Assembly (NCBI GenBank): GCA_950054485.1
Contig: CATLPD010000003.1
Location: 124,001 to 188,000, forward strand
Length of the DNA stretch: 64,000 nucleotides
Direction: 5' to 3'
Source of the DNA: an uncultured Alphaproteobacteria bacterium
GTDB taxonomy: Bacteria > Pseudomonadota > Alphaproteobacteria > Micavibrionales > CSBR16-224
Shown here: positions 1-7,095 of the stretch, piece after piece
Layout: every line of letters begins with the position of its first letter
How positions within the stretch are numbered: the first letter of the stretch is position 1
The notes under the pieces: generated by a model
Told to the model about the DNA's origin: nothing
What the model saw: only the letters and a program-made list of their open reading frames with translations
Database searches by the model: none
Translations under genes and position numbers: made by a program

Positions 1-445
1 ATAATGGGTCAACTGATTGTGTCGATGGCGCATCTTTCGGGTATCCCATCAATATCGAAAACCCGAACGGCGGGGCATAGGCAATGTTACGTATGAATTG
101 TTCTTCTGTGACTTCAGGAAACAGAATATCGTGATAGATATAGGCGATTTCTATATTCTCCGGCTTTAGATAATAATCAACAATTTCGTCAACTTTTGAA
201 ATGTCAGGGCCAATCAGCGTGCCGTAATTTCCCATGGTCCGCTTCTGGGCAGTGATTTTATCTTTCAGATTCTGGCGAACAGATTCCCAGTCGAACCGTT
301 CTGCCATCGCGTTAACATCATCACTTTGTGATGCCGCGATAATTTCCTCGACAGCGCCGTCTTTGCTGCTGTGGTAAAGAAAATAGGTCGATGGAAAAAC
401 GACGATAAATATCAGCAGGACCAATATGGATGATATGCGTGACAT
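1..445 (-). CDS. DUF2939-like membrane-anchored protein (3' end outside window)
   Basis: The reading frame is open from an ATG at 445 leftward to the window edge, about 148 codons, so the C-terminus is missing. An N-terminal hydrophobic stretch (about residues 5-22) looks like a signal anchor or signal peptide, placing the rest in the periplasm. The following part, with a pattern of small residues then FDWESVRQNLKDKI, resembles DUF2939 proteins, in which a short segment is followed by a D(F/W)xxxRxxLK pattern. The function of that family is unknown. The dienelactone hydrolase gene lies upstream, only 5 bp away on the same strand, so the two are probably cotranscribed. The family call is from memory of the pattern and is moderate. 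Confidence 0.55.
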   Translation of the reverse strand, partial: MSRISSILVLLIFIVVFPSTYFLYHSSKDGAVEEIIAASQSDDVNAMAERFDWESVRQNLKDKITAQKRTMGNYGTLIGPDISKVDEIVDYYLKPENIEIAYIYHDILFPEVTEEQFIRNIAYAPPFGFSILMGYPKDAPSTQSVDPL

Positions 446-450
446 GCTGC

Positions 451-1221
451 CTATTCAGCAAATTTACGTTTTAGAAAATCAAGGGTGCGTGCCCAGGATT
501 TCTGATCGGCATTGGCATCATAGGCCGCGCCTGTAGATGGATCATTACCGGCATGTTTTTCAGTAAAGGCATGCACTGCGCCATCATAGGCATAAAAGGC
601 AAAGTCTGTTCCCGAATCTTCCATTTCACGCATGAAGGCATCAACCTGTTCAGGCGGAACATGCGGATCTGCCGCGCCGTGATGCACTTCGATTTCAGCT
701 TTAATGCTGTCTTTTTCGGCAGGTTTATCTGTGTTTAAACCGCCATGAAAACTGACGGCACCGTCGATGTCCGCGCCTGTGCGCGCCAGCTTCAGCGCCA
801 TTGTACCGCCAAAACAGTATCCTATAATTGCGATATCATCGGGGCTGCCCAGCTCAAGAGTTCTGGCAGTGGCAAGGGCTGCATTCAGACGGCTACGCGC
901 CAGATCGGGGTTGCCTTTATATTTTGATGATTGTGTTTTTGCCTCGTCCGTAGTCTCGGGGCGGATATCTTTGCCGTACATATCGATCGCAAATGCGACA
1001 TAACCTTGATCGGCCAACATATCAGCACGCTTTTTCTCGTAATCACCCAGGCCCTTCCATTGATGCACGATCATAACGATCGGGGTCGTGCCCGCGTTTT
1101 CTGTCGGGGCAGAAACGTAACCTTGCAGTTCGGTTTCGCCATCATTATATGATATCGGCGCACCGGCCATAGCGCTGGCGGTAAATAAAATGGTAAAAGC
1201 AAGTGTCAGTAGAATGCGCAT
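451..1221 (-). CDS. Dienelactone hydrolase family protein, exported
   Basis: This 256-residue alpha/beta hydrolase carries an N-terminal signal peptide (residues 1-19, ending SAMA|GA), so it probably acts in the periplasm. The nucleophile motif GYCFGG puts Cys at residue 136, with Asp185 (HHGAADPHVPP) and His217 (DGAVHAF) completing the Cys-Asp-His triad typical of dienelactone hydrolases rather than the usual Ser hydrolases. The family hydrolyses lactones or esters; the substrate cannot be read from sequence and no aromatic-degradation genes lie nearby. The spacer to cysQ on the other strand is 94 bp and holds no obvious extra gene. Confidence 0.88.
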   Translation of the reverse strand: MRILLTLAFTILFTASAMAGAPISYNDGETELQGYVSAPTENAGTTPIVMIVHQWKGLGDYEKKRADMLADQGYVAFAIDMYGKDIRPETTDEAKTQSSKYKGNPDLARSRLNAALATARTLELGSPDDIAIIGYCFGGTMALKLARTGADIDGAVSFHGGLNTDKPAEKDSIKAEIEVHHGAADPHVPPEQVDAFMREMEDSGTDFAFYAYDGAVHAFTEKHAGNDPSTGAAYDANADQKSWARTLDFLKRKFAE

Positions 1222-1315
1222 AAAAATCTCCTTTTAATACTATATGTATCGGTGCGGCATTGGTTCCTTTTTTTGTTATTCTAGTTTAGGATAAAGGCAA
1301 ATGAAAGGAATCAAT

Positions 1316-2083
1316 ATGGACTATAAAAACTTGCTGGCCCCTGTTAAGGAAATCGCTCTTCGTGCCGGTGCGCTGGAAATGCAGCACTATACAGATGGGA
1401 CAGACGTCATGCGCAAAGGTGATGGATCGCCCGTGACGGTTGCAGATCAGGAAGCCGAAATATTGATTCTGGATGGGCTGCGTGCCTTGGATGTGGGTTT
1501 GCCGATTGTTGCAGAAGAATCTGTTGCGGCCGGCAACGTGCCCGATATTTCAAAGGGGGATTTCTGGCTGGTTGATCCGCTGGATGGCACCAAGGAATTC
1601 GTGAACCGTACAGGTGAGTTCACCGTCAACATCGCCCTGATGAAAAACTTTAAGCCTGTTTTCGGGGTTATCTATGCCCCAGTTGTTGACGAGCTTTATA
1701 GCGGTTTTGAAAATGGTGGTGCCGACCTGACGATTAAGGACGAGCGCCGTGAGATATCTGTGCGCGCTGTACCGGAGGAGGGTCTGACTGTTGTCGCCAG
1801 CCGTAGCCACAGCAATAAAGAGGCTTTGGCAAAATTTCTGGATGGCCGCAAAATTGCTAATACCGCCTTTCGCGGCAGTTCATTAAAAATATGTCAGGTT
1901 GCATCAGGTCAGGCAGATATCTATCCGCGTTTGGCCCCGACATGTGAATGGGATATTGCGGCAGGGCATGCGATTGTTAATGCAGCCGGCGGGCAACTGA
2001 CCGAGCTTGATGGACGTGAAATGCTGTACGGCAAAAAAGATATCAATTTCCTGAACCCGCATTTCTTGGTGAAAGCAGCTTAG
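1316..2083 (+). CDS. cysQ: 3'(2'),5'-bisphosphate nucleotidase CysQ
   Basis: This is an inositol-monophosphatase-fold enzyme that dephosphorylates PAP/PAPS, by-products of sulfate assimilation and of 4'-phosphopantetheine transfer. Metal-binding signatures are visible: EE at residues 67-68, DPLDGT at 87-92, and the late WD motif (CEWDIAAGHAIV). The length of 255 residues is normal for the family. An upstream in-frame ATG at 1301 exists, but the Shine-Dalgarno AAGGA at 1305-1309 sits 6 bp before the ATG at 1316, so I chose the latter. The gene is convergent with the flavoprotein gene, overlapping its end by 4 bp. Confidence 0.92.
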   Translation: MDYKNLLAPVKEIALRAGALEMQHYTDGTDVMRKGDGSPVTVADQEAEILILDGLRALDVGLPIVAEESVAAGNVPDISKGDFWLVDPLDGTKEFVNRTGEFTVNIALMKNFKPVFGVIYAPVVDELYSGFENGGADLTIKDERREISVRAVPEEGLTVVASRSHSNKEALAKFLDGRKIANTAFRGSSLKICQVASGQADIYPRLAPTCEWDIAAGHAIVNAAGGQLTELDGREMLYGKKDINFLNPHFLVKAA

Positions 2084-3264
2084 ACATTTTGTCCGGCAAC
2101 AAAGCCGGATGACCATGCCCATTGAAAATTATACCCACCCAGCCAGCCGGTGACATCAACGCATTCACCGATAAAATAAAGCCCGTGGTGTTTTTTAGAT
2201 TCCATGGTTTTTGATGATATCTCGTTTGTATCAATCCCGCCCAATGTGACCTCTGCGGTGCGATACCCTTCTGTCCCATCAGGCGTAATCAGGCAGTTAT
2301 TGATAGCGTCGGCCAATTCTTTTAAGGAGCTGTTCGGGATTTCGGCAATATTTCCGGAAAGCTTATGCGTTTCGCAAAGCTTGTCGGCAAGGCGCGACGG
2401 GATCGCTAAAGATAAAATATTGTCGATATTCTTTTTCGGATTTTTATCTTTTTGTAGCGTCAAAAATTCATAGATATTTCTATCCGGTGACATGTCAAAA
2501 TGGATTGCGCTTTGATGATCCCAATAGGATGAAATTTGCAAAACGGCAGGTCCGCTAAGGCCACGGTGTGTGAATAAAATCGCTTCATCAAAAGCGGTCT
2601 TATCAAATTTAATATGGGCATCTAATGCCACACCGGCAAGAGATTTATAAAATTCAAGTTGGGGCATTTCAAATGTCAGCGGAACCAGTGCCGCGCGTGG
2701 TTCAATAATTTTAAGATCAAATTGACGTGCAAGATCATAGGCGAAAGATGTCGCGCCCATCTTAGGAATGGATGGCCCGCCCGTCGCGACGACCAACGCA
2801 TCGCATTGTACGGTGCCGCGTGTGGTTTCAACCGTATATGAATTATCTTTCGAGACATTCAAAATTTTTGTTTCCAAAAATAAATCGACACTTGCTTTTT
2901 TACATTCATCCAAAAGCATATTGATAATGTCTTTTGCGGATGTATCACAAAATAACTGCCCCAATGTTTTCTCGTGATAGGGGATGTTATATTGCTCGAC
3001 CAGCTTTATAAAATCATGCTGGGTATATTGCTTTAATGCCGATTTACAAAAATGCGGATTTTGTGACAGAAAGCATTCGGGGCGTGCGTTCAAATTTGTA
3101 AAGTTGCATCGCCCGCCGCCCGAGATGCGGATTTTCTCTGCAGGTTTTTTCGCGTGATCCAGCAGCAAAGTCTTGCGCCCGTGTTTGCCGGATTCAATCG
3201 CGCACATCAGGCCGGCGGCACCTGCGCCCAGAATAACAACATCGTAATTATCGTGTAACGGCAT
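2080..3264 (-). CDS. BaiN/RdsA-type NAD(P)/FAD-dependent oxidoreductase (HI0933/YhiN family)
   Basis: This 394-residue flavoprotein has an N-terminal dinucleotide-binding GAGAAG motif, followed by EKIRISGGGRCNFTN, the family hallmark, and a C-terminal FIGECVDVTGWLGGYNFQWAWSSG block that closes the FAD site. Members are annotated variously as aminoacetone oxidase-like or BaiN-type reductases; the physiological substrate is usually unknown. An upstream TTG at 3273 would add three residues; I prefer ATG 3264. Its 5' end overlaps the dsbD-like gene by 17 bp, which points to translational coupling, and its 3' end overlaps cysQ by 4 bp. Confidence 0.88.
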   Translation of the reverse strand: MPLHDNYDVVILGAGAAGLMCAIESGKHGRKTLLLDHAKKPAEKIRISGGGRCNFTNLNARPECFLSQNPHFCKSALKQYTQHDFIKLVEQYNIPYHEKTLGQLFCDTSAKDIINMLLDECKKASVDLFLETKILNVSKDNSYTVETTRGTVQCDALVVATGGPSIPKMGATSFAYDLARQFDLKIIEPRAALVPLTFEMPQLEFYKSLAGVALDAHIKFDKTAFDEAILFTHRGLSGPAVLQISSYWDHQSAIHFDMSPDRNIYEFLTLQKDKNPKKNIDNILSLAIPSRLADKLCETHKLSGNIAEIPNSSLKELADAINNCLITPDGTEGYRTAEVTLGGIDTNEISSKTMESKKHHGLYFIGECVDVTGWLGGYNFQWAWSSGFVAGQNV

Positions 3265-5275
3265 TTTTGACAATCGTTGGTGTCAGAATTTGTGGCAGGA
3301 CAATCGGCTCGGGACGTTCAGATCCAGCCGTGGGCGCCGGATAAAAAACGTAGAGAGGTACGCCATTGCGATTAAAAAATAAAAGATATTGCGTGATGGC
3401 ATCATCCTCGTTTGTCCAGTCGCCGACAAGATAGACAATGTTTTCTTTATCAAACAGAGACTTGATTTCATCGGTTGCCAAAGTCGTTTTTTCATTAATC
3501 TTGCAGGTGATACACCATGATGCCGTCATGTTCACAAAGACAGGTTGATCTTTGTCCAGAATCATCTGCAATCTATCTGCATCCCAAGAGTTGCTGGATA
3601 ACGGTGTGTCATTTTTTGAAACCGGTAGCATGGGCATTGTTAAAATTAAAACAAGAATGCCAAACATCATCACAGAAAAACGTTTTTGCCACAGGATGAT
3701 TGCCAGTATGGCGATGCCGATAACTGCAAAATATAATGCACCAGTTCCCGCCTGCTGAACCAGAACCCATAGCAACCAGATTGTTGTCAGGAACATCGGC
3801 ACAGCCAAAATCTTTTTGAATGTTTCCATCCAGGCGCCCGGACGTGGTAGAATTTTTTGTAGCGTCGGTGAAATCGTCAGCAGTAGGTAGGGTAGGGCCA
3901 AACCTAAACCAACCATCAGGAATATTATCATAGATTGTAGAGCGGGTTGAATCGTCGCATATCCGACTGCCGCCGCCATAAAAGGTGCCGTGCAGGGTGT
4001 TGCGACCAGGGCTGCCAAAACGCCTGTGAAAAAACTGCCTGTTTTGGTTTTGTTATTGCCAAGGCCTTGTCCCCAATTCATAAAACGTCCTGCAATTGTG
4101 TATAAACCCAAAAGGTTCAGACCAATCGCAAACATCAGATAGGACAGGAATAAAATCATAACCGGGTTTTGCAGATGAAAGCCCCAACCAAGTGCTGTTC
4201 CGGTTTCGCGCAAGGCCAGAATAAACCCACCGAAGGCGGCGAAACTGATCAGGATACCTGACGTGTAGAAGACGCCATGCATAAGTGTATCTTTTTTGTC
4301 TTGGTCTTTCAGCTTGACTACCGACAAAGCCTTAAGTGACAGAACAGGAAAAACACAGGGCATCAGGTTCAGTATGATTCCGCCGAAAAGCGCCAACAAG
4401 ACATGATATAAAAACCCGCTGCTGTTATTATTATCCTGTGGCGGCGGTGTCGGAAGCGCTGTGACAGGCTCGGATGCCATTGCAGTAATCTGATAAGAGC
4501 CGCCGTCAGAAACAAGCACAAAATCGCTGTTGCCGATGTCCGATAAATCACGTGTGCCGCGCGGGGCAGATAAGACAATTTTGTCGCGTGTTGTCACAAT
4601 TGTTTGATCAGGTGCATTTTCAATCAGTCCGTAGTCTTCAGGGAAAAAAGCGACCAGGCGATCATCTGAAAAATCCTGACGCGGGACGCTGAGTATAAAG
4701 TTATCTTCGGTTTCTTTATATGAGGCATTTACGTTTTTTCGAATGGGCAGTTTTAACTGTGCCTTTTCAAACAGACTATCGTTTTCCGCTTTTGCGCTGC
4801 TCTTTACGGGAAGCATAATTTCGACGCGCTGATCTTCGGGAATGCAGATGTCTTTACAAACCAGCCAGAACGAATCCAGCGCCAGTTTTACATGGTAGGC
4901 ATCGATTTGATCGGGCACCTTGATGTCGACCAGAAATACGGCCTGATCCTCATAGCCGAAATTCATCAAAATATCGTATGGGATGCGCTCGGGTGTTGGC
5001 CATTTAATGTCTGTTATCTCAAAGCCTTCCGGCAGGTCAAATTCAAAACGCGTTTCAGCCCCTGAATCGCCGGGGTTTTTCCAATAGGTATGCCAGCCTT
5101 CGGGTATGTTTTGAATGACGGCAAGTGTAAAACTTTCGCCCGGAACGGCGGCGCTGCGGTTTGTCTGCAATTCAATTTTAACGTAGTTTTCAATTTTCCG
5201 GTCGAGGGGAAATTGTGCCATTGCAGAATGGCAGGATAAAATCAGCAAAAAGACAAAAAGAAAGATTCTATTCAT
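3248..5275 (-). CDS. DsbD/ScsB-like protein-disulfide reductase
   Basis: This 675-residue inner-membrane protein moves electrons from the cytoplasm to periplasmic thiol proteins. It has a signal peptide (residues 1-20), a periplasmic N-terminal domain with the CKDIC pair (Cys140 and Cys144), an eight-helix DsbD transmembrane domain with the Cys-Pro motifs MPCVFPVLSLK and ATPCTAPFM, and a C-terminal thioredoxin-like domain with WCITCK. The N-terminal domain (residues about 30-150, GWHTYWKNPGDSG) is of the ScsB type rather than classical E. coli DsbD-alpha. It sits 1.3 kb from a TlpA-like thioredoxin and the CcsBA cytochrome c synthase, which suggests that it supplies reductant to apocytochrome c thiols. 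That pathway link is inference. Confidence 0.9.
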   Translation of the reverse strand: MNRIFLFVFLLILSCHSAMAQFPLDRKIENYVKIELQTNRSAAVPGESFTLAVIQNIPEGWHTYWKNPGDSGAETRFEFDLPEGFEITDIKWPTPERIPYDILMNFGYEDQAVFLVDIKVPDQIDAYHVKLALDSFWLVCKDICIPEDQRVEIMLPVKSSAKAENDSLFEKAQLKLPIRKNVNASYKETEDNFILSVPRQDFSDDRLVAFFPEDYGLIENAPDQTIVTTRDKIVLSAPRGTRDLSDIGNSDFVLVSDGGSYQITAMASEPVTALPTPPPQDNNNSSGFLYHVLLALFGGIILNLMPCVFPVLSLKALSVVKLKDQDKKDTLMHGVFYTSGILISFAAFGGFILALRETGTALGWGFHLQNPVMILFLSYLMFAIGLNLLGLYTIAGRFMNWGQGLGNNKTKTGSFFTGVLAALVATPCTAPFMAAAVGYATIQPALQSMIIFLMVGLGLALPYLLLTISPTLQKILPRPGAWMETFKKILAVPMFLTTIWLLWVLVQQAGTGALYFAVIGIAILAIILWQKRFSVMMFGILVLILTMPMLPVSKNDTPLSSNSWDADRLQMILDKDQPVFVNMTASWCITCKINEKTTLATDEIKSLFDKENIVYLVGDWTNEDDAITQYLLFFNRNGVPLYVFYPAPTAGSERPEPIVLPQILTPTIVKNAVTR

Positions 5276-5378
5276 GCCTTAAATATACGCAGAATCGGGA
5301 TAGAAAAACAGGTTTAAAATAAAACTTGTAACCTTTATGAAAACGTAATAGATTGTTTCAAATTATCAGGGGAAATTG

Positions 5379-6572
5379 TTGAAAAAAACCACATCTTTAA
5401 AAAAGATCTTTACGAAAGTTGCGTGTGCGGCGCTTCCTTGTGCCGTTATGGCAGCACCTGTGCCGGCCACAGCTGGTGTAGTAGAAGGGTTTTCGCCTAT
5501 AAATGATACTTGTTTTCAGCTGGATCACGATGCCGAAAAGCAACCGCAACAGATACGTGATATCCTGAACGAATTCCGCGAGATATCATCGTATAATACT
5601 TATTTATCTTCCGGTCTCTATCATAACGCCTATTATGCCGATTATAATATTTGTGTTATGGCCTTGGATAATGGCGCCGGAGCCTTGTGGCATAATGATA
5701 GAAAATCGATCTCACTATCAAACGGGGACGAGCCGACCGCCCGCAAGCTATCGTATCTTTTTCACGAGTTTGCACATGCCAGACAAGATCAAGAAAACTT
5801 GCTGCATATCAACCAAAGCTGGTCGCCTTATGAACTGCATCAAACAATTTTATTGCGCGAAGCTGCAGCCAAAACAACAGAATATGTGACGGCCTATGAC
5901 CTCAGCCTCTATGGTTATAATACAATCTGGGATCACATATCACGTAACGATAGACGTTCGACGCTTTTGGCCGAGGGATACCAAAGCCGATACGCGGATA
6001 GCCAAAATCATGGTGTTGCGCTGACGGCTGCTGCCAAGGCGCATTGGGATGCAAATATCGTCAATCGGTCATGGCTAAATTTTTATACGCGATCGACAAT
6101 CAGATCATATCTTTATAAATATCAGACAAACAGAATCAGGCGCGACAACGGCAAGGCGGCTTTAACACTCGAAGACATCAGAACATCAGTTCCGATGCCT
6201 GACGGCAGAAGTCTTTTTGAGACGTTGGATGAAACACCCAGCCGCTTTGAAGTCAGCTTTAGCTATCAGCAAATCATGAACCATATGCAAATCGAACATT
6301 ATGCGGCTGTTTATGGCAGAAATTCTGAAGAATACCGCCTTGCTTATATGACGTATGACGGTGCCAATAATATATACAAAGATGTTGATTTAAGTGTCGT
6401 GAACAGACGCGCGGAAAATATTTCTGTCCAATTTGAATGTTTATCCGGACGTCGCGCATGCACGGAACGTAACGGTGAATATACGATTGATCCTGTTCGC
6501 ACAAACCGGCGCAATGGTCAAATTATAGGCCCCGGAGATAGCTATAGGCATCCTGACTTAATACCCCGTTGA
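5379..6572 (+). CDS. Secreted HExxH putative metallopeptidase (DUF6782-like)
   Basis: The 397-residue product starts at a TTG (5379), 5 bp after the AGGGGA Shine-Dalgarno; a second TTG at 5376 is too close to it. Residues 1-33 form a signal peptide (hydrophobic CAALPCAVMAAPVPATAG). A zinc-peptidase motif HEFAH is at residues 129-133, in the context SYLFHEFAHARQ. Past the motif is a helical, Tyr- and Arg-rich region with no domain I can name. This resembles the DUF6782 putative metallopeptidase family, but I cannot confirm the family. The 3' end overlaps the convergent thioredoxin-like gene by 50 bp. A possible promoter TTGTAA-N17-TAGATT lies in the 100 bp spacer upstream. Confidence 0.75.
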   Translation: MKKTTSLKKIFTKVACAALPCAVMAAPVPATAGVVEGFSPINDTCFQLDHDAEKQPQQIRDILNEFREISSYNTYLSSGLYHNAYYADYNICVMALDNGAGALWHNDRKSISLSNGDEPTARKLSYLFHEFAHARQDQENLLHINQSWSPYELHQTILLREAAAKTTEYVTAYDLSLYGYNTIWDHISRNDRRSTLLAEGYQSRYADSQNHGVALTAAAKAHWDANIVNRSWLNFYTRSTIRSYLYKYQTNRIRRDNGKAALTLEDIRTSVPMPDGRSLFETLDETPSRFEVSFSYQQIMNHMQIEHYAAVYGRNSEEYRLAYMTYDGANNIYKDVDLSVVNRRAENISVQFECLSGRRACTERNGEYTIDPVRTNRRNGQIIGPGDSYRHPDLIPR

Positions 6573-7095
6573 TCTTTGCAACGATTTGTTGACGATCGTC
6601 CAAAATATATGTTTCCGGCAGCTTATATGTTTGAAAAATATCTCGTGTGATCTCACCTTTATTATCCCACAGCATAAAAATATTTTCGGAGTTTATTAAA
6701 CCTTTACGCGATCGCTCTGGTAGAGAAGAAACAAATTTTCCAATGTCATTTTTATGCAGGTCATTTGAGACGAACAGCAAATTGAATTCGGGGTTCTCTT
6801 TTGCAAATTTTATCAGCTCGGGAAATTCGATGACACATGGCGCACACCAGCTTGCCCAGAAATTGATAAGGGTGAAATGGTTTTTAGGTATCGAAAAAAT
6901 ATTCCCTTCAGTTGTTGTCCAATTAATTTCGGGCAAGGGTTGTGGGTCTAGAAGATTAATTTCCAAGGGGACCTTGATTTCGGAGGTTTGATTTTGATTT
7001 ACCGCGTTGCGATTGAAAAAAATACCGGTGGCAATAACGGCAATGATTAATAAGGTTAGAATAATTAAATTTTTTGCTATTTTTTTAAACGCCAT
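6523..7095 (-). CDS. TlpA/ResA-like membrane-anchored thioredoxin
   Basis: The protein is 190 residues with an N-terminal membrane anchor (about residues 8-27) and a periplasmic thioredoxin fold containing WASWCAPC, the CxxC active site, followed by VIEFPEL. This is the TlpA/ResA/CcmG group, which reduces apocytochrome c haem-binding cysteines. The gene starts 19 bp inside the end of the ccsBA gene, so the two are translationally coupled, which strongly supports a role in cytochrome c maturation. A cis-proline appears as KLPETYILD. Its 3' end overlaps the convergent metallopeptidase gene by 50 bp. Confidence 0.88.
   Translation of the reverse strand: MAFKKIAKNLIILTLLIIAVIATGIFFNRNAVNQNQTSEIKVPLEINLLDPQPLPEINWTTTEGNIFSIPKNHFTLINFWASWCAPCVIEFPELIKFAKENPEFNLLFVSNDLHKNDIGKFVSSLPERSRKGLINSENIFMLWDNKGEITRDIFQTYKLPETYILDDRQQIVAKINGVLSQDAYSYLRGL

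Noticed and set aside
3265-3273. TTG start for the BaiN-like flavoprotein
   Set aside because: The ATG at 3264 is a better start, giving the normal distance to the GAGAAG motif.
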